From Oculatella sp. LEGE 06141 (lineage in GTDB: Bacteria > Cyanobacteriota > Cyanobacteriia > Elainellales > Elainellaceae): DNA of 64,000 bases. The DNA is taken from the NCBI RefSeq assembly GCF_015207605.1, contig NZ_JADEWO010000016.1, positions 59,916 to 123,915 on the forward strand, written 5' to 3'. The notes beneath the pieces were generated by a model. It did not search any database. It was not told the DNA's origin and worked only from the letters and a program-made list of their open reading frames with translations. How positions within the stretch are numbered: position 1 is the first letter of the stretch; each line of letters opens with the position of its first letter. Of this stretch, positions 19,043-28,373 are shown in pieces. The position numbers and the translations under genes were made by a program.

Positions 19043-19294
19043 GGTATCAATATGATGTACTAACTGCTGATCGTCAGCCTACCGTGTCTCGTCCCTTTTC
19101 ATCACCTCCGGTTGCTAATTCAGGTGTGTCTTGATTCAATCTTTGTGATTGCGGCGATCGCCTAATCTGGAATAATACCTACGTTCACTCTGTTGTCTCG
19201 TTGGCAGAACTGGGTCATTCTTTGTTGCGATGCCTATAGACGCGGGTGCCTGATACACGCTGAACGCGGCTAACCAGCCTACTGATTCTTAAAA

Positions 19295-20062
19295 ATGGGA
19301 GATCCTGTGAATCAATCGATCGCTAACCAAGTTGTTATTGTCACTGGAGCCGCACAGGGCATTGGGGAATGTGTTGCGCGGCATCTAGCCAGGCAGGGCG
19401 CAACCCTGGCGTTAGCAGATATTCAGGGAGATAAGGTGGCATCTGTGCAAACCAGCCTGTCCCAAACTGGCGTAAACGCTAAGTCGTATTATGTTGATAT
19501 TGCCGATACGACAGTGGTAAAAGCGGCGATCGCCTCAATTCTGCACGATTTTGGCCGTATCGATGCCCTGGTAAATGTGGCGGGTCTTGATGCTCCTCCT
19601 GGCTTGGCCTGGGAAATCACAGAGGACGACTGGCGCCGAGTCATTGATGTAGACCTCAACGGCCAATGGTGGATGATTCAAGCGGTTTTGCCTCACATGA
19701 TGGCACAGCGCAGCGGCAAAATTGTGACCATTAGCTCGATCTCGGCGCGGCGACCGTTTCCTGACCATACTCCGGCCTATGCGGCCGCTAAGGCGGGTTT
19801 AATTGGGCTAACCAACAGCCTTGCAACACAGCTTGAGGCTTACGGCATTTTGGTTAACTGCATTCTACCCGGCATGATCGGCACGGGTACCGACATCAAT
19901 ATGACCCAGGAAGAGAAAGACCAGTACCAGCAAACCTTTCCGCTGGGAATTGTGGGGCCAGAACCCGTAGCCAGTGCGGTGAGCTACCTGTTGGCCGAGT
20001 CGGGCGATTGGATCAGCGGCACAGCGATGAACGTGAGCGGTGGCGGCATCAGAGGCATTTAG
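19295..20062 (+). CDS. SDR-family NAD(P)-dependent oxidoreductase
   Basis: A classical SDR of 255 residues with all catalytic elements: TGAAQGIG cofactor loop (about 17-24), NVAG, active Ser in ISSIS, and YAAAKAGLIGLTN containing the YxxxK dyad. The Asp after beta-2 (LADIQ) predicts NAD(H) preference. Its position beside a SorC regulator and polyol genes suggests an alcohol or polyol substrate, but the sequence would equally fit a generic ketoacyl reductase. The ATG at 19295 lacks a strong Shine-Dalgarno. Confidence 0.9.
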   Translation: MGDPVNQSIANQVVIVTGAAQGIGECVARHLARQGATLALADIQGDKVASVQTSLSQTGVNAKSYYVDIADTTVVKAAIASILHDFGRIDALVNVAGLDAPPGLAWEITEDDWRRVIDVDLNGQWWMIQAVLPHMMAQRSGKIVTISSISARRPFPDHTPAYAAAKAGLIGLTNSLATQLEAYGILVNCILPGMIGTGTDINMTQEEKDQYQQTFPLGIVGPEPVASAVSYLLAESGDWISGTAMNVSGGGIRGI

Positions 20063-20226
20063 CCGATATCATCTTGCCCTAATGTTTGCATGGACGGCAG
20101 GGTGCCAGCGTGCCTGAAGCGTACGGTGGGGAATTACTGCAACAGCAGCATCGTGGTTGGTCATACTCGTTCAGAGCCGCGATCAAACACTCTGCGTAGT
20201 AGTGCATCCAGTTCACCTGGCAATCC

Positions 20227-21174
20227 TTAACGTTTAGCCAGAATCACTTGAGCTGCTGCTTCATCGGTGATTAGACCTGTAATCAGCTTGCCTCGCAGAG
20301 CCGCCAGAATCGCTTCGGCTTTTTTGGCACTGCCTGCAACCCCCACAATCAGACGTTGGGCTGGTTGCTCTAGCGGAACACTGGCAACACGGGTATTGGT
20401 GCCCTCTTGAAGCAACACACCCTGCTGGTCGTAGGCCCATCCTGCAATCTCGCCGATCGCACCCAGTTCCATCAGTTCAGTAACCTCCTGATCATTAATG
20501 AAACCATCTTGATGTAAGGGGCCATTCCACGCCACCTGGCCAATGCCGATAAACGTAGACTTGGCTTGCTCTGCTAAAGTCTTGACGGTCAGGAACGATC
20601 GCTGCGTTTGCAACAGTTCCCGTTCTTCAACACTGGTTGCCACCACAGGCGTCGGCACTGGATACACCTGGGAACCGACTCGATCCGCCAGATGGATCAC
20701 CACTTCATGCCGTCCGGCACGCCCATACTGAGACATGTTGCCAATGATTGACACAATTTTGTGCTGCGGTTGGTGCATGGATGGAATCTGCTCTACCACG
20801 GCTCGCAAGGTGCGCCCAGAGGAAAACGCAATAATGCTGGGGGTCTTGTTCACCAAATAGGATTCCAGATGCGTGGCGGCACAAACGCCAATTCCGTTCA
20901 AAGCCTCGCCGCTGCCTGCATCGGTGGGTACGACTTCACATAGCGAGAGGTCGAATTTGTCGCGCAGTAGTTCCGCCAGGGCAATACAGTCGCTGAGGGG
21001 GTGATCGAGCCGAAACTTGATCAGTTTTTCACTCACTGCCAATGCCACCAGGCGTTGTGCCGCCTGACGAGACAGGTTGAGCTTAGCTGCAATTTCCTCC
21101 TGGGTATTGCCAGCAATGTAGTAAAGCCAGGCCGCATGGGCAGCCTGATCTAATTTGCGATCGCGCCGTTCCAT
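20227..21174 (-). CDS. SorC/DeoR-type sugar-binding transcriptional regulator
   Basis: A 315-residue regulator. An N-terminal helix-turn-helix (about residues 18-45, NTQEEIAAKLNLSRQAAQRL) is followed by a SorC-type sugar-phosphate-binding domain ending GVAGSAKKAEAILAALRGKL. Members bind a phosphorylated sugar or polyol derivative and control the linked catabolic operon. It is transcribed with or after the SDR at 21409-22206 and away from the ABC operon at 22368. The dyad at 22292-22307 is the best candidate binding site. A second dyad, GTAAC-TTTT-GTTAC at 21270-21283 in its own leader, might serve autoregulation. Confidence 0.93.
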   Translation of the reverse strand: MERRDRKLDQAAHAAWLYYIAGNTQEEIAAKLNLSRQAAQRLVALAVSEKLIKFRLDHPLSDCIALAELLRDKFDLSLCEVVPTDAGSGEALNGIGVCAATHLESYLVNKTPSIIAFSSGRTLRAVVEQIPSMHQPQHKIVSIIGNMSQYGRAGRHEVVIHLADRVGSQVYPVPTPVVATSVEERELLQTQRSFLTVKTLAEQAKSTFIGIGQVAWNGPLHQDGFINDQEVTELMELGAIGEIAGWAYDQQGVLLQEGTNTRVASVPLEQPAQRLIVGVAGSAKKAEAILAALRGKLITGLITDEAAAQVILAKR

Positions 21175-21269
21175 TCAGGTTCTCTCATTGCAGTTGAGGA
21201 AAAGGCGTGTTAAACACGATTTACCGATTGGGCATACATCTAAAGGCAGATTTTTTGCCCACGAAATAT

Positions 21270-21283
21270 GTAACTTTTGTTAC
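21270..21283. promoter_or_regulatory. Possible operator dyad upstream of SorC regulator
   Basis: GTAAC-N4-GTTAC is a perfect 5-bp hyphenated dyad 96 bp upstream of the SorC start. It is unlike the palindrome in the ABC promoter, so a shared regulator is not supported. Low confidence. Confidence 0.3.
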
Positions 21284-21408
21284 GGTTGCACTCCTAAAAC
21301 GTTGATTTGAAGAAACCCTGCTGTAAGCAGCCCGTGCTGCATCAGAGCGAGACCCGAATACAAGTGTATAGCGTCAAGGTTGAACCATTGGCTGTCTCTG
21401 GTTTCCAC

Positions 21409-22206
21409 CTACTGTCCACCTGTAATCTCCAGGTTAAACCCAGTCACATAGCTGGATTCATCGCTTATCAAAAAAGCAACTCCATTCGCTACATCGTCGA
21501 GACTGCCCAAACGGCGCATTGGCACTGAACCAATCATCTGCTGCTCTACCACCTTAGGGTCTGCATCGAAGTACTGCGAGCCAACTGCGGCCTGCAATTC
21601 AGTTTGCCGTGTCCACATCACACCCGGCCCAATGAGCGAGGGCGATAGTGCATTGACCCGAATACCATAGGGAGCCAGGTCTTTAGCAGCGGTTTGAGTG
21701 ATGCCAATGACCGCAAACTTGGAGGCCGCATACGCCACCATGTTAGGAGGGCCAACGACTCCAGCGTAACTTGCCATGTTGACGATCGCTCCACCTCCTG
21801 CGTCTCGCATGTGTTGTGCTGCTGCCTTCAGCACGTGAAACACACCGCGCACGTTAATATCCATCACGGTTTGAAAGTCATCTTCAGGATACTCATCGGT
21901 TTTGGCAAACACCCCCTGATACCCGGCATTGTTGAAGACGTAATCAATTCGCCCCACCTGCTCGGCTGCGCTAGCAACCGCTTGCCTCACCTCGCCAGAA
22001 TGAGTGACATCGCAACAGAAGGTTACAACTGGTACCTGGAATCGTGATAATTCGTGAACAACGTTTGCCATCTTTTCCGTGTTTAAATCCAGCAGAACAA
22101 CGCCAGCACCATTGGCAGCAAAGCGTTGTGCCGTAGCGCGTCCAATATCTCCAGCCCCTCCTGTAATCAGGATGGTTTTGCCAGCAAACTCATAGGTTGC
22201 CTTCAT
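21409..22206 (-). CDS. SDR polyol dehydrogenase, xylitol dehydrogenase-like
   Basis: A 265-residue classical SDR with TGGAGDIGRA cofactor loop, NNAGYQG, active Ser in MASYAG and YAASKFAVIG carrying YxxxK. Recalled segments of the NAD-dependent xylitol dehydrogenase of Gluconobacter oxydans match very well: NNAGYQG.FA, INVxGxFHVLKA, GPPNM.AY.ASK and QMIGSVPMRR. Oxidation of xylitol or a related pentitol to a ketose is therefore the best guess. The Asp in LLDLN predicts NAD. It is divergent from the ABC importer across 161 bp that hold a candidate operator. Acquisition from proteobacteria is plausible but untested. Confidence 0.9.
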   Translation of the reverse strand: MKATYEFAGKTILITGGAGDIGRATAQRFAANGAGVVLLDLNTEKMANVVHELSRFQVPVVTFCCDVTHSGEVRQAVASAAEQVGRIDYVFNNAGYQGVFAKTDEYPEDDFQTVMDINVRGVFHVLKAAAQHMRDAGGGAIVNMASYAGVVGPPNMVAYAASKFAVIGITQTAAKDLAPYGIRVNALSPSLIGPGVMWTRQTELQAAVGSQYFDADPKVVEQQMIGSVPMRRLGSLDDVANGVAFLISDESSYVTGFNLEITGGQ

Positions 22207-22291
22207 TATTGCCTCTGTTTCTCATAAATATATGTTGCAAATGTCCTGGAACTGCTCAGTCCGCAGGGGAAGGACGGTATGATTTCAATTA

Positions 22292-22307
22292 TTGAGCAAA
22301 TGCTCAA
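22292..22307. promoter_or_regulatory. Candidate SorC-family operator overlapping ABC-operon promoter
   Basis: TTGAGCA-AA-TGCTCAA is a perfect 16-bp palindrome in the divergent spacer between the xylitol-dehydrogenase-like gene and the ABC operon. Its left half (TTGAGC) is also a plausible -35, with CATAGT at 22316-22321 as -10 after 18 bp. Binding would therefore block transcription. The TTGANCA/TGNTCAA form resembles sites of SorC/DeoR-type regulators such as B. subtilis DeoR. Assignment to the regulator at 20227 is inferred. Confidence 0.55.
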
Positions 22308-22367
22308 GCAAAGGGCATAGTATCAACAACTGTTAATTTACTTTTTGATAATAAAAGGAGTCATCCG

Positions 22368-23714
22368 ATGCGTACATTTCGCTTCACCAGAATGATCGCT
22401 GCTTTTCTGGCGGGAATTTTGCTGGTGCAGCTTCATGCCTGTGCAACCGGGTCTCAACAGGGCGGAACCACTACGCTGACGATCGCCACGGTCAATAACA
22501 ACGACATGGTCATCATGCAGGATCTCTCAAGTCAGTTCGAAGAAGCCCATCCTGACATCAATTTGCAGTGGGTTGTCTTAGAGGAAAACGTGTTGCGCCA
22601 GCGTGTGACCAACGACATTGCTAACCGTGGTGGTCAATTCGACATCCTCACCATTGGCACCTACGAGACACCCATTTGGGCGAAACAAGGTTGGCTATTG
22701 CCCTTGGAGAATCTGCCAGAGGACTACAACGTAGAAGACATCTTGCCGCCGGTGCGTGAAGCGTTGTCCTATGAAGATCAACTCTTCGCGCTACCCTTCT
22801 ACGCCGAGAGTTCCATGCTGTATTACCGCACCGATTTATTTGAGGAAGCCGGTATCACGATGCCAGAGCAGCCCACCTACACCCAGGTCAGGCAGTGGGC
22901 AGAGCAAATTCACGACCCATCTAATGGAGTGTATGGGATTTGTCTACGTGGCAAACCCGGTTGGGGCGAGAACATGGCGTTCTTCACCACGCTGGTTAAT
23001 ACCTTTGGTGGCAAGTGGTTTGATACAAATTGGCAGCCCGATTTAAGCAGCCCTGAGTGGAATGAAGCGTTAACCTATTATGTTGATCTGCTCGGACAGT
23101 ATGGCCCACCAGGAGCCAGTTCCAATGGTTTCAATGAAAATCTAGCGTTGTTCTCGACGGGTAATTGCGGTATGTGGATTGATGCCACCGTGGCAGCGGG
23201 TAAGCTCGCCGATCCGGATGAGTCACAAGTGGCTGATACGGTTGGCTTTGCTCGTGCCCCAGTTGCAGACTATCCGAATGGTTCAAACTGGCTATGGGCA
23301 TGGTCTCTCGCCATTCCCTCCTCTACGCGATCGCCAGAAGCCGCGCAGCAATTTATCACATGGGCCACCTCACAGGAATACGTTCAACTGGTGGCAGAAG
23401 AACGGGGTTGGGTGGCAGCACCTCCGGGAACACGGCAATCCACTTACGATAATCCGAGCTATCAAGAAGCGGCTCCATTTGCTGAGATCGTGCTGAACTC
23501 GATTCAGGCTGCCGATCCCAGCAAACCAACGGTTGATCCAGTGCCGTATCAGGGCATTCAATTTGTCGCTATTCCAGAGTTTCAAGCGTTGGGTACCCAG
23601 GTTGGGCAAACGGTTGCTGCCGCATTGACGAAGCAGGTGTCTGTGGATCAGGCGTTGCAGCAAGCGCAAACCACCACTGAGCAGACTATGCAACGAGCCG
23701 GATATATCCAGTAA
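22368..23714 (+). CDS. Polyol/sugar ABC transporter substrate-binding lipoprotein
   Basis: A 448-residue periplasmic binding protein of the MalE-like family 1. The N-terminus is a lipoprotein signal with lipobox LHAC and modified Cys25. The mature protein carries LTIATVNNNDMVIMQDLS and GVYGICLRGKPGWGENMAFF, which resemble the SmoE-type mannitol/sorbitol binding proteins. A strong AAAAGGAG Shine-Dalgarno precedes the ATG. It is the first gene of a five-gene operon (binding protein, two permeases, ATPase, dehydrogenase). A 173-bp gap with a hairpin separates it from the first permease, a common way to express the binding protein in excess. Confidence 0.93.
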   Translation: MRTFRFTRMIAAFLAGILLVQLHACATGSQQGGTTTLTIATVNNNDMVIMQDLSSQFEEAHPDINLQWVVLEENVLRQRVTNDIANRGGQFDILTIGTYETPIWAKQGWLLPLENLPEDYNVEDILPPVREALSYEDQLFALPFYAESSMLYYRTDLFEEAGITMPEQPTYTQVRQWAEQIHDPSNGVYGICLRGKPGWGENMAFFTTLVNTFGGKWFDTNWQPDLSSPEWNEALTYYVDLLGQYGPPGASSNGFNENLALFSTGNCGMWIDATVAAGKLADPDESQVADTVGFARAPVADYPNGSNWLWAWSLAIPSSTRSPEAAQQFITWATSQEYVQLVAEERGWVAAPPGTRQSTYDNPSYQEAAPFAEIVLNSIQAADPSKPTVDPVPYQGIQFVAIPEFQALGTQVGQTVAAALTKQVSVDQALQQAQTTTEQTMQRAGYIQ

Positions 23715-23761
23715 AGCGTTTATGATGTAGGGCTTATTCTGGTAAGTCCCTGACGTTAACG

Positions 23762-23782
23762 GGGCAGGCTCCATGTCTGCCC
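23762..23782 (+). promoter_or_regulatory. Hairpin between binding-protein and permease genes
   Basis: GGGCAG (23762-23767) pairs with CTGCCC (23777-23782) around a 9-base loop. There is no T-run, so it looks more like an mRNA-stabilising or attenuating stem after the binding-protein gene than a terminator. Confidence 0.35.
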
Positions 23783-23887
23783 TTCCTCCCAAACTAATGA
23801 GGGCTGTCGCTAGAACCAGGATCTGCACCTCTAGTCAGTTAGCCCTACCCGTATCACGGTCGCCACTATTCTATTACTCCTGACGCT

Positions 23888-24793
23888 ATGTCTTCTACCC
23901 TGGCAGTTAAGCCTCACAACAAAGCGACTTCAACGCGACAGGTAGCCACTCTGCCCCTGGTTGGGCCTTCGGTCATTGTTCTGCTGATCTGGATGATTGT
24001 GCCATTGGTAATGACGCTGTGGTTTTCGCTACAGCGGTATAACCTCCTCAATCCAGATGCCAGCGGCTTCGCAGGGTTGGCAAACTATACCTCTTTGCTC
24101 TCCACCTCCTCGTTGTGGATTTCTATCTACAATACGCTGGTGCTGGTTGGTTCTGTACTGGTTATCACGATCGCGCTAGGCACCTTGCTGGCAGTGTTGT
24201 TTAATGAGGAATTTTGGGGGCGCAGTATTGCCCGGTTACTGGCGATCGCTCCTTTCTTCGTGATGCCAACCGTGAGCGCCTTGATCTGGAAAAACCTGCT
24301 GATGCATCCAGTCAACGGCCTGTTTGCCTATGTTACTCGCTCCCTGGGATTAGGGGCGATCGACTGGTTTTCCCAGTACCCGATGCTGTCGGTTATTTTA
24401 ATTGTGTCCTGGGAATGGCTCCCGTTTGCCTTATTGATTCTGCTAACCGCTATTCAATCGTTGGATCACGAACAGGTTGAAGCGGCACGGATGGATGGAG
24501 CCAAAGCAACCGACATTTTCCGGTATATCACGTTGCCCCATCTGGGTCGGGCGATCGCCGTTCTCGCCATGATCGAGACGATTTTCTTTCTAACCATTTT
24601 CGCCGAAATTTTTGTTACTACATCAGGTGGCCCAGGATTGGCAACCACCAACCTGGCCTATTTCATCTTTGTCAGAGCGCTATTTGAGTTTGATGTGGGT
24701 GGGGCTTCTGCTGCCGGGTTAATTGCGGTCGTCCTTGCCAACATTGTGGCAATTTTCTTGATGCGTCTCGTTGCCCGCAATCTGGATGTTTAG
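23888..24793 (+). CDS. Sugar/polyol ABC transporter permease (MalF-like)
   Basis: A 301-residue inner-membrane permease with six predicted helices. The EAA loop that docks on the ATPase is clear: EQVEAARMDGAKATDIFRYI followed by TLPHLG. The N-terminal LVGPSVIVLLIWMIVPLVMT fits the MalF/UgpA class of carbohydrate permeases. It pairs with the permease 14 bp downstream and the ATPase at 25685 to form the importer. Confidence 0.93.
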   Translation: MSSTLAVKPHNKATSTRQVATLPLVGPSVIVLLIWMIVPLVMTLWFSLQRYNLLNPDASGFAGLANYTSLLSTSSLWISIYNTLVLVGSVLVITIALGTLLAVLFNEEFWGRSIARLLAIAPFFVMPTVSALIWKNLLMHPVNGLFAYVTRSLGLGAIDWFSQYPMLSVILIVSWEWLPFALLILLTAIQSLDHEQVEAARMDGAKATDIFRYITLPHLGRAIAVLAMIETIFFLTIFAEIFVTTSGGPGLATTNLAYFIFVRALFEFDVGGASAAGLIAVVLANIVAIFLMRLVARNLDV

Positions 24794-24807
24794 CTGGATA
24801 TTTAATC

Positions 24808-25647
24808 ATGGCACCAACGTCACCACAGGCTTCTAAGCTTTATCGTCGCTTATTCGTTACCCTATTGGGCTGGTTAGCAGCGGGTATCCTGTTTTTCCCG
24901 ATCTTCTGGATGTTTCTAACGAGCTTAAAAACAGAAGCCGCAGCCATTTCCCTACCGCCTCAGATCTTCTTCCAGCCGACGCTAGAGAACTACGTCAACA
25001 TTCAAGAACGGGCAGACTATTTCGCGTTTGCTATGAACAGCGTTGTGATCTCTGTCGGCTCTACCCTGCTAGCGCTGCTGCTGGCGATTCCTGCCGCCTA
25101 TGCCATGGCATTCTTTCCCACTAAACGCACGAAAGGAACCTTGCTGTGGATGCTATCAACCAAGATGTTGCCTCCGGTTGGCGTGCTGGTACCCATTTAT
25201 ATTCTGTTTCGTGATTCTGGCCTTTTAGATACGCGTATCGGCCTTGCCCTCATTTACACCCTGATCAATTTGCCGATTGTGGTCTGGATGATCTACACCT
25301 TCTTCAAAGATGTGCCCAAAGACATTTTGGAAGCGGGACGCATGGATGGTGCTTCTACCCAGCAAGAAGTCTTTCATGTTTTGTTACCTCTGGCCTTGCC
25401 CGGAATTGCGTCAACGGCGTTGCTTGCCATCATTCTGTCCTGGAATGAAGCGTTTTGGAGTCTGAATTTAACGACGGCTCGTTCTGCTCCACTGACAACC
25501 TTCATTGCGTCCTTTTCCAGTCCTCAGGGGTTGTTTTGGGCGCAGCTTTCCGCCGCTTCATCCATGGCGATCGCCCCCATTCTCATTTTTGGCTGGCTCA
25601 GCCAGCGACAATTGGTTCGTGGTCTCACCTTTGGTGCTGTGAAATAG
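24808..25647 (+). CDS. Sugar/polyol ABC transporter permease (MalG-like)
   Basis: The second permease, 279 residues and six helices, has its EAA loop at DILEAGRMDGASTQQEVFHV then LLPLALPG. FPIFWMFLTSLKTEAAAIS at the N-terminus is typical of MalG/UgpE-class subunits. It follows the first permease by 14 bp. The mildly unusual STKMLPPVGVLVPIY stretch recalls mannitol/sorbitol SmoG-type permeases. Confidence 0.93.
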   Translation: MAPTSPQASKLYRRLFVTLLGWLAAGILFFPIFWMFLTSLKTEAAAISLPPQIFFQPTLENYVNIQERADYFAFAMNSVVISVGSTLLALLLAIPAAYAMAFFPTKRTKGTLLWMLSTKMLPPVGVLVPIYILFRDSGLLDTRIGLALIYTLINLPIVVWMIYTFFKDVPKDILEAGRMDGASTQQEVFHVLLPLALPGIASTALLAIILSWNEAFWSLNLTTARSAPLTTFIASFSSPQGLFWAQLSAASSMAIAPILIFGWLSQRQLVRGLTFGAVK

Positions 25648-25684
25648 TCATCTGCTCATTTTGAATGCATGGTAGGAGTCTTTC

Positions 25685-26800
25685 ATGTCCACTGTTACGT
25701 TACGCGATATTCGCAAGCAATACACCGATGTTGATGTGATTAAAGGGGTCAACCTGGACATCAATGACCGCGAGTTTGTAGTGTTTGTGGGGCCATCGGG
25801 TTGTGGTAAATCGACCCTGCTCCGCATGATTGCCGGGTTGGAAGAAATTACCTCTGGTGATTTGTTGATCGACGGAGAACGGATGAATGATGTGCCGCCC
25901 GATAAGCGGGGGTTGGCAATGGTGTTTCAAACCTATGCGCTGTATCCGCATATGACAGTGGCAGAAAACATGGCGTTTAGTCTGCGATTGGCAGGAGTGC
26001 CCAAGGCTAAACGCCATGAACGAGCGCGAGAAGTGGGTCGTATTTTACAACTCGAACCGCTGCTCGATCGAAAACCGAGAGCGCTATCCGGAGGGCAACG
26101 ACAGCGGGTGGCGATCGGTCGGGCACTGGTTCGTAATCCGAAGGTCTTTCTGTTTGATGAACCCCTCTCCAACCTGGATGCCGCGTTGCGGGTGCAAATG
26201 CGAATTGAACTCGCCAGCCTGCATGACAGCCTGCAATCCACCATGATCTATGTGACGCACGACCAGGTGGAGGCGATGACGCTTGCCAGCAAAATTGTGG
26301 TCTTGCAAAGCGGCGTAATTGAACAGGTCGGCTCACCGCTGGAACTCTATCACCACCCTCGCAACCTATTTGTGGCCGGATTCATTGGTTCCCCCCGGAT
26401 GAACTTTTTATCGGTCACGGTTACAGATGTGAGCCAACGAACCACGACCGTCCAACTCCCTGGAGGCGAAACCGTTACGGTTCCCGTTCAGCCGAACCGT
26501 CTGGCCGTGGGTGATAGAGCAACGTTGGGTATTCGTCCCGAACATTTACGGCTCGATCAAACTCAAGCCAACCTCAAGGGTGAGGTGATGGTGGTGGAGC
26601 GGCTTGGGGGAGAAACCTATGCCTATGTCAAGCTTCCTGGCGGCGATGGCGATACCCTGGTGGTGCAAACCGAGGGAGACAGCGCTATTCAGATGCATGA
26701 ACTGATTCCGATCTACATCAAAGGCGATCGCTGCCATTTATTTGATGCTCAGGGTGAAGCTATCCCTAAAGCCGAACTGCATCCGCTCGCCCATTTATGA
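25685..26800 (+). CDS. Sugar/polyol ABC transporter ATP-binding protein (UgpC/MalK-like)
   Basis: A 371-residue ATPase with every motif intact: Walker A GPSGCGKST (about 37-45), Q-loop VFQTYALYPHMT, signature LSGGQRQRVAIGRALVRNP, Walker B VFLFDEPLSNLD and switch His in YVTHDQ. A C-terminal TOBE regulatory domain (about 240-371) includes VGDRATLGIRPEHL. It energises the importer formed with the genes at 22368-25647. The start has GGAG upstream. Confidence 0.95.
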   Translation: MSTVTLRDIRKQYTDVDVIKGVNLDINDREFVVFVGPSGCGKSTLLRMIAGLEEITSGDLLIDGERMNDVPPDKRGLAMVFQTYALYPHMTVAENMAFSLRLAGVPKAKRHERAREVGRILQLEPLLDRKPRALSGGQRQRVAIGRALVRNPKVFLFDEPLSNLDAALRVQMRIELASLHDSLQSTMIYVTHDQVEAMTLASKIVVLQSGVIEQVGSPLELYHHPRNLFVAGFIGSPRMNFLSVTVTDVSQRTTTVQLPGGETVTVPVQPNRLAVGDRATLGIRPEHLRLDQTQANLKGEVMVVERLGGETYAYVKLPGGDGDTLVVQTEGDSAIQMHELIPIYIKGDRCHLFDAQGEAIPKAELHPLAHL

Positions 26801-26873
26801 GGGGTTGTACCGCTGTTTAGGAACTGGATTTTACAACTCAGCTATCAATTCTTGTAGATATTGATTGACGATC

Positions 26874-28373
26874 ATGAATAGCTATACCCGCACAGGTTCA
26901 GCCATCAAGCTGAACGAGACATCTCTGTCGCGCTTGTCCGATTCCGTTCATATTCCCCAGTACGATCGCCATCAACTCACCAATGGCATTGTCCATATTG
27001 GGGTGGGTGGATTTCATCGAGCGCATCAAGCCTTGTATCTAGATCAGTATTTTCATCAAACCGCCGATCGGCAGTGGGGCATTTGTGGGGTGGGCTTGCT
27101 GGAGTATGACCAGCGAATGCGAGAGGCGCTGCAATCCCAGGACTGTTTGTATACGCTGGTTGAGCGGTCACCCGAGGGCGATCGCGCTCGCATCATTGGT
27201 GCCATTACCCAATACCTGTTTGCCCCAGACAATCGGCAGGCGGTAATTGATGTGATGGCTAACCCGGCCTGTAAGATTGTTACTCTGACGATTACAGAAG
27301 GGGGCTATTACTACATTGAGGGCACGGGTGAATTTGATGCCCAGCATCCTACAATTCAGCACGACCTCCAGCACCCCGATCAGCCCATTGGCGTGTTTGG
27401 CTATTTGACGGCCGCCCTCAAACAGCGTCGCCAGAGAGGACTACCGCCGTTTACCGTTTTGTCCTGCGACAACTTACAGGGCAATGGCAACATTGCGCGA
27501 AACATGCTGACGGCCTTTGCCAACCTGCACGAGCCAGATCTGGGACAATGGGTTGCCGAGCAGGTTTCATTTCCCAATAGTATGGTCGATCGGATCACGC
27601 CTGCGACTACCAGCGCTGATATTGCAATGGTGGCCGAACAGTTTGGTATTGATGATGCTTTCCCTGTAGTGGCAGAACCGTTTATTCAGTGGGTAATTGA
27701 AGACAATTTTTGTGCAGGTAGACCCGATTTAGAAGCGGTTGGGGTACAGATGACCCAGGATGTTCATCCCTATGAGATGATGAAGATCCGCCTGCTCAAT
27801 GCCAGTCATCTGCTCATTGGTTACCTTGGCTCATTGATGGGTTATACCTATGTGCATGAAGTTATGGCCGATCCATTGATTCGGCAAGCGGTCGATCGCT
27901 TGATGGACGAAGTGACATCAACACTCCAACCCGTTTCTGGTATTGATCTGGATGAATACAAACAGACGTTAGTAGAGCGCTTTGCCAATCCCAAGATTCG
28001 CGATCAATTGCCGCGCCTTTGCCTCAATAGCTCTGCTAAAATGCCCAAATTTGTGCTGGGTTCACTGCGAGATAAACTGCGGCAGGATGGGGCGATCGAC
28101 TACATGAGCCTGACGATCGCTGCCTGGTTTCGTTACCTCAAGGGACAGGATGATCGGGGCAACGCTATCCCCATAGATGACCCAATGGCAGATGTTCTCA
28201 CGCAACAGGCGCAATCGGGCGGCTCTGATCCTCAACCTTTGTTCGGCCTGTCCGAAATTTTTGGTGACTTACCGCAGTCGGCACGGTTAGTTGAAACCGT
28301 TGCTCATCAACTTCACAGTTTATATGAAGTGGGTACTAAAGAAACCCTCTCAAAACTCATGCAGGTACATTAG
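26874..28373 (+). CDS. Mannitol dehydrogenase family (polyol 2-dehydrogenase)
   Basis: A 499-residue long-chain polyol dehydrogenase. The N-terminal Rossmann motif is IVHIGVGGFHRAHQALYLDQ. The catalytic set Lys304, Asn309 and His312 lies in MMKIRLLNASHLLIGYLG with the same spacing as Pseudomonas mannitol 2-dehydrogenase (K295/N300/H303). Such enzymes oxidise D-mannitol, D-arabitol or sorbitol to ketoses with NAD, without phosphorylation. The ATG at 26874 is used in place of an in-frame TTG at 26865. It closes the ABC operon. No fructokinase or xylulokinase is linked, so the ketose must be phosphorylated elsewhere. Confidence 0.93.
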   Translation: MNSYTRTGSAIKLNETSLSRLSDSVHIPQYDRHQLTNGIVHIGVGGFHRAHQALYLDQYFHQTADRQWGICGVGLLEYDQRMREALQSQDCLYTLVERSPEGDRARIIGAITQYLFAPDNRQAVIDVMANPACKIVTLTITEGGYYYIEGTGEFDAQHPTIQHDLQHPDQPIGVFGYLTAALKQRRQRGLPPFTVLSCDNLQGNGNIARNMLTAFANLHEPDLGQWVAEQVSFPNSMVDRITPATTSADIAMVAEQFGIDDAFPVVAEPFIQWVIEDNFCAGRPDLEAVGVQMTQDVHPYEMMKIRLLNASHLLIGYLGSLMGYTYVHEVMADPLIRQAVDRLMDEVTSTLQPVSGIDLDEYKQTLVERFANPKIRDQLPRLCLNSSAKMPKFVLGSLRDKLRQDGAIDYMSLTIAAWFRYLKGQDDRGNAIPIDDPMADVLTQQAQSGGSDPQPLFGLSEIFGDLPQSARLVETVAHQLHSLYEVGTKETLSKLMQVH

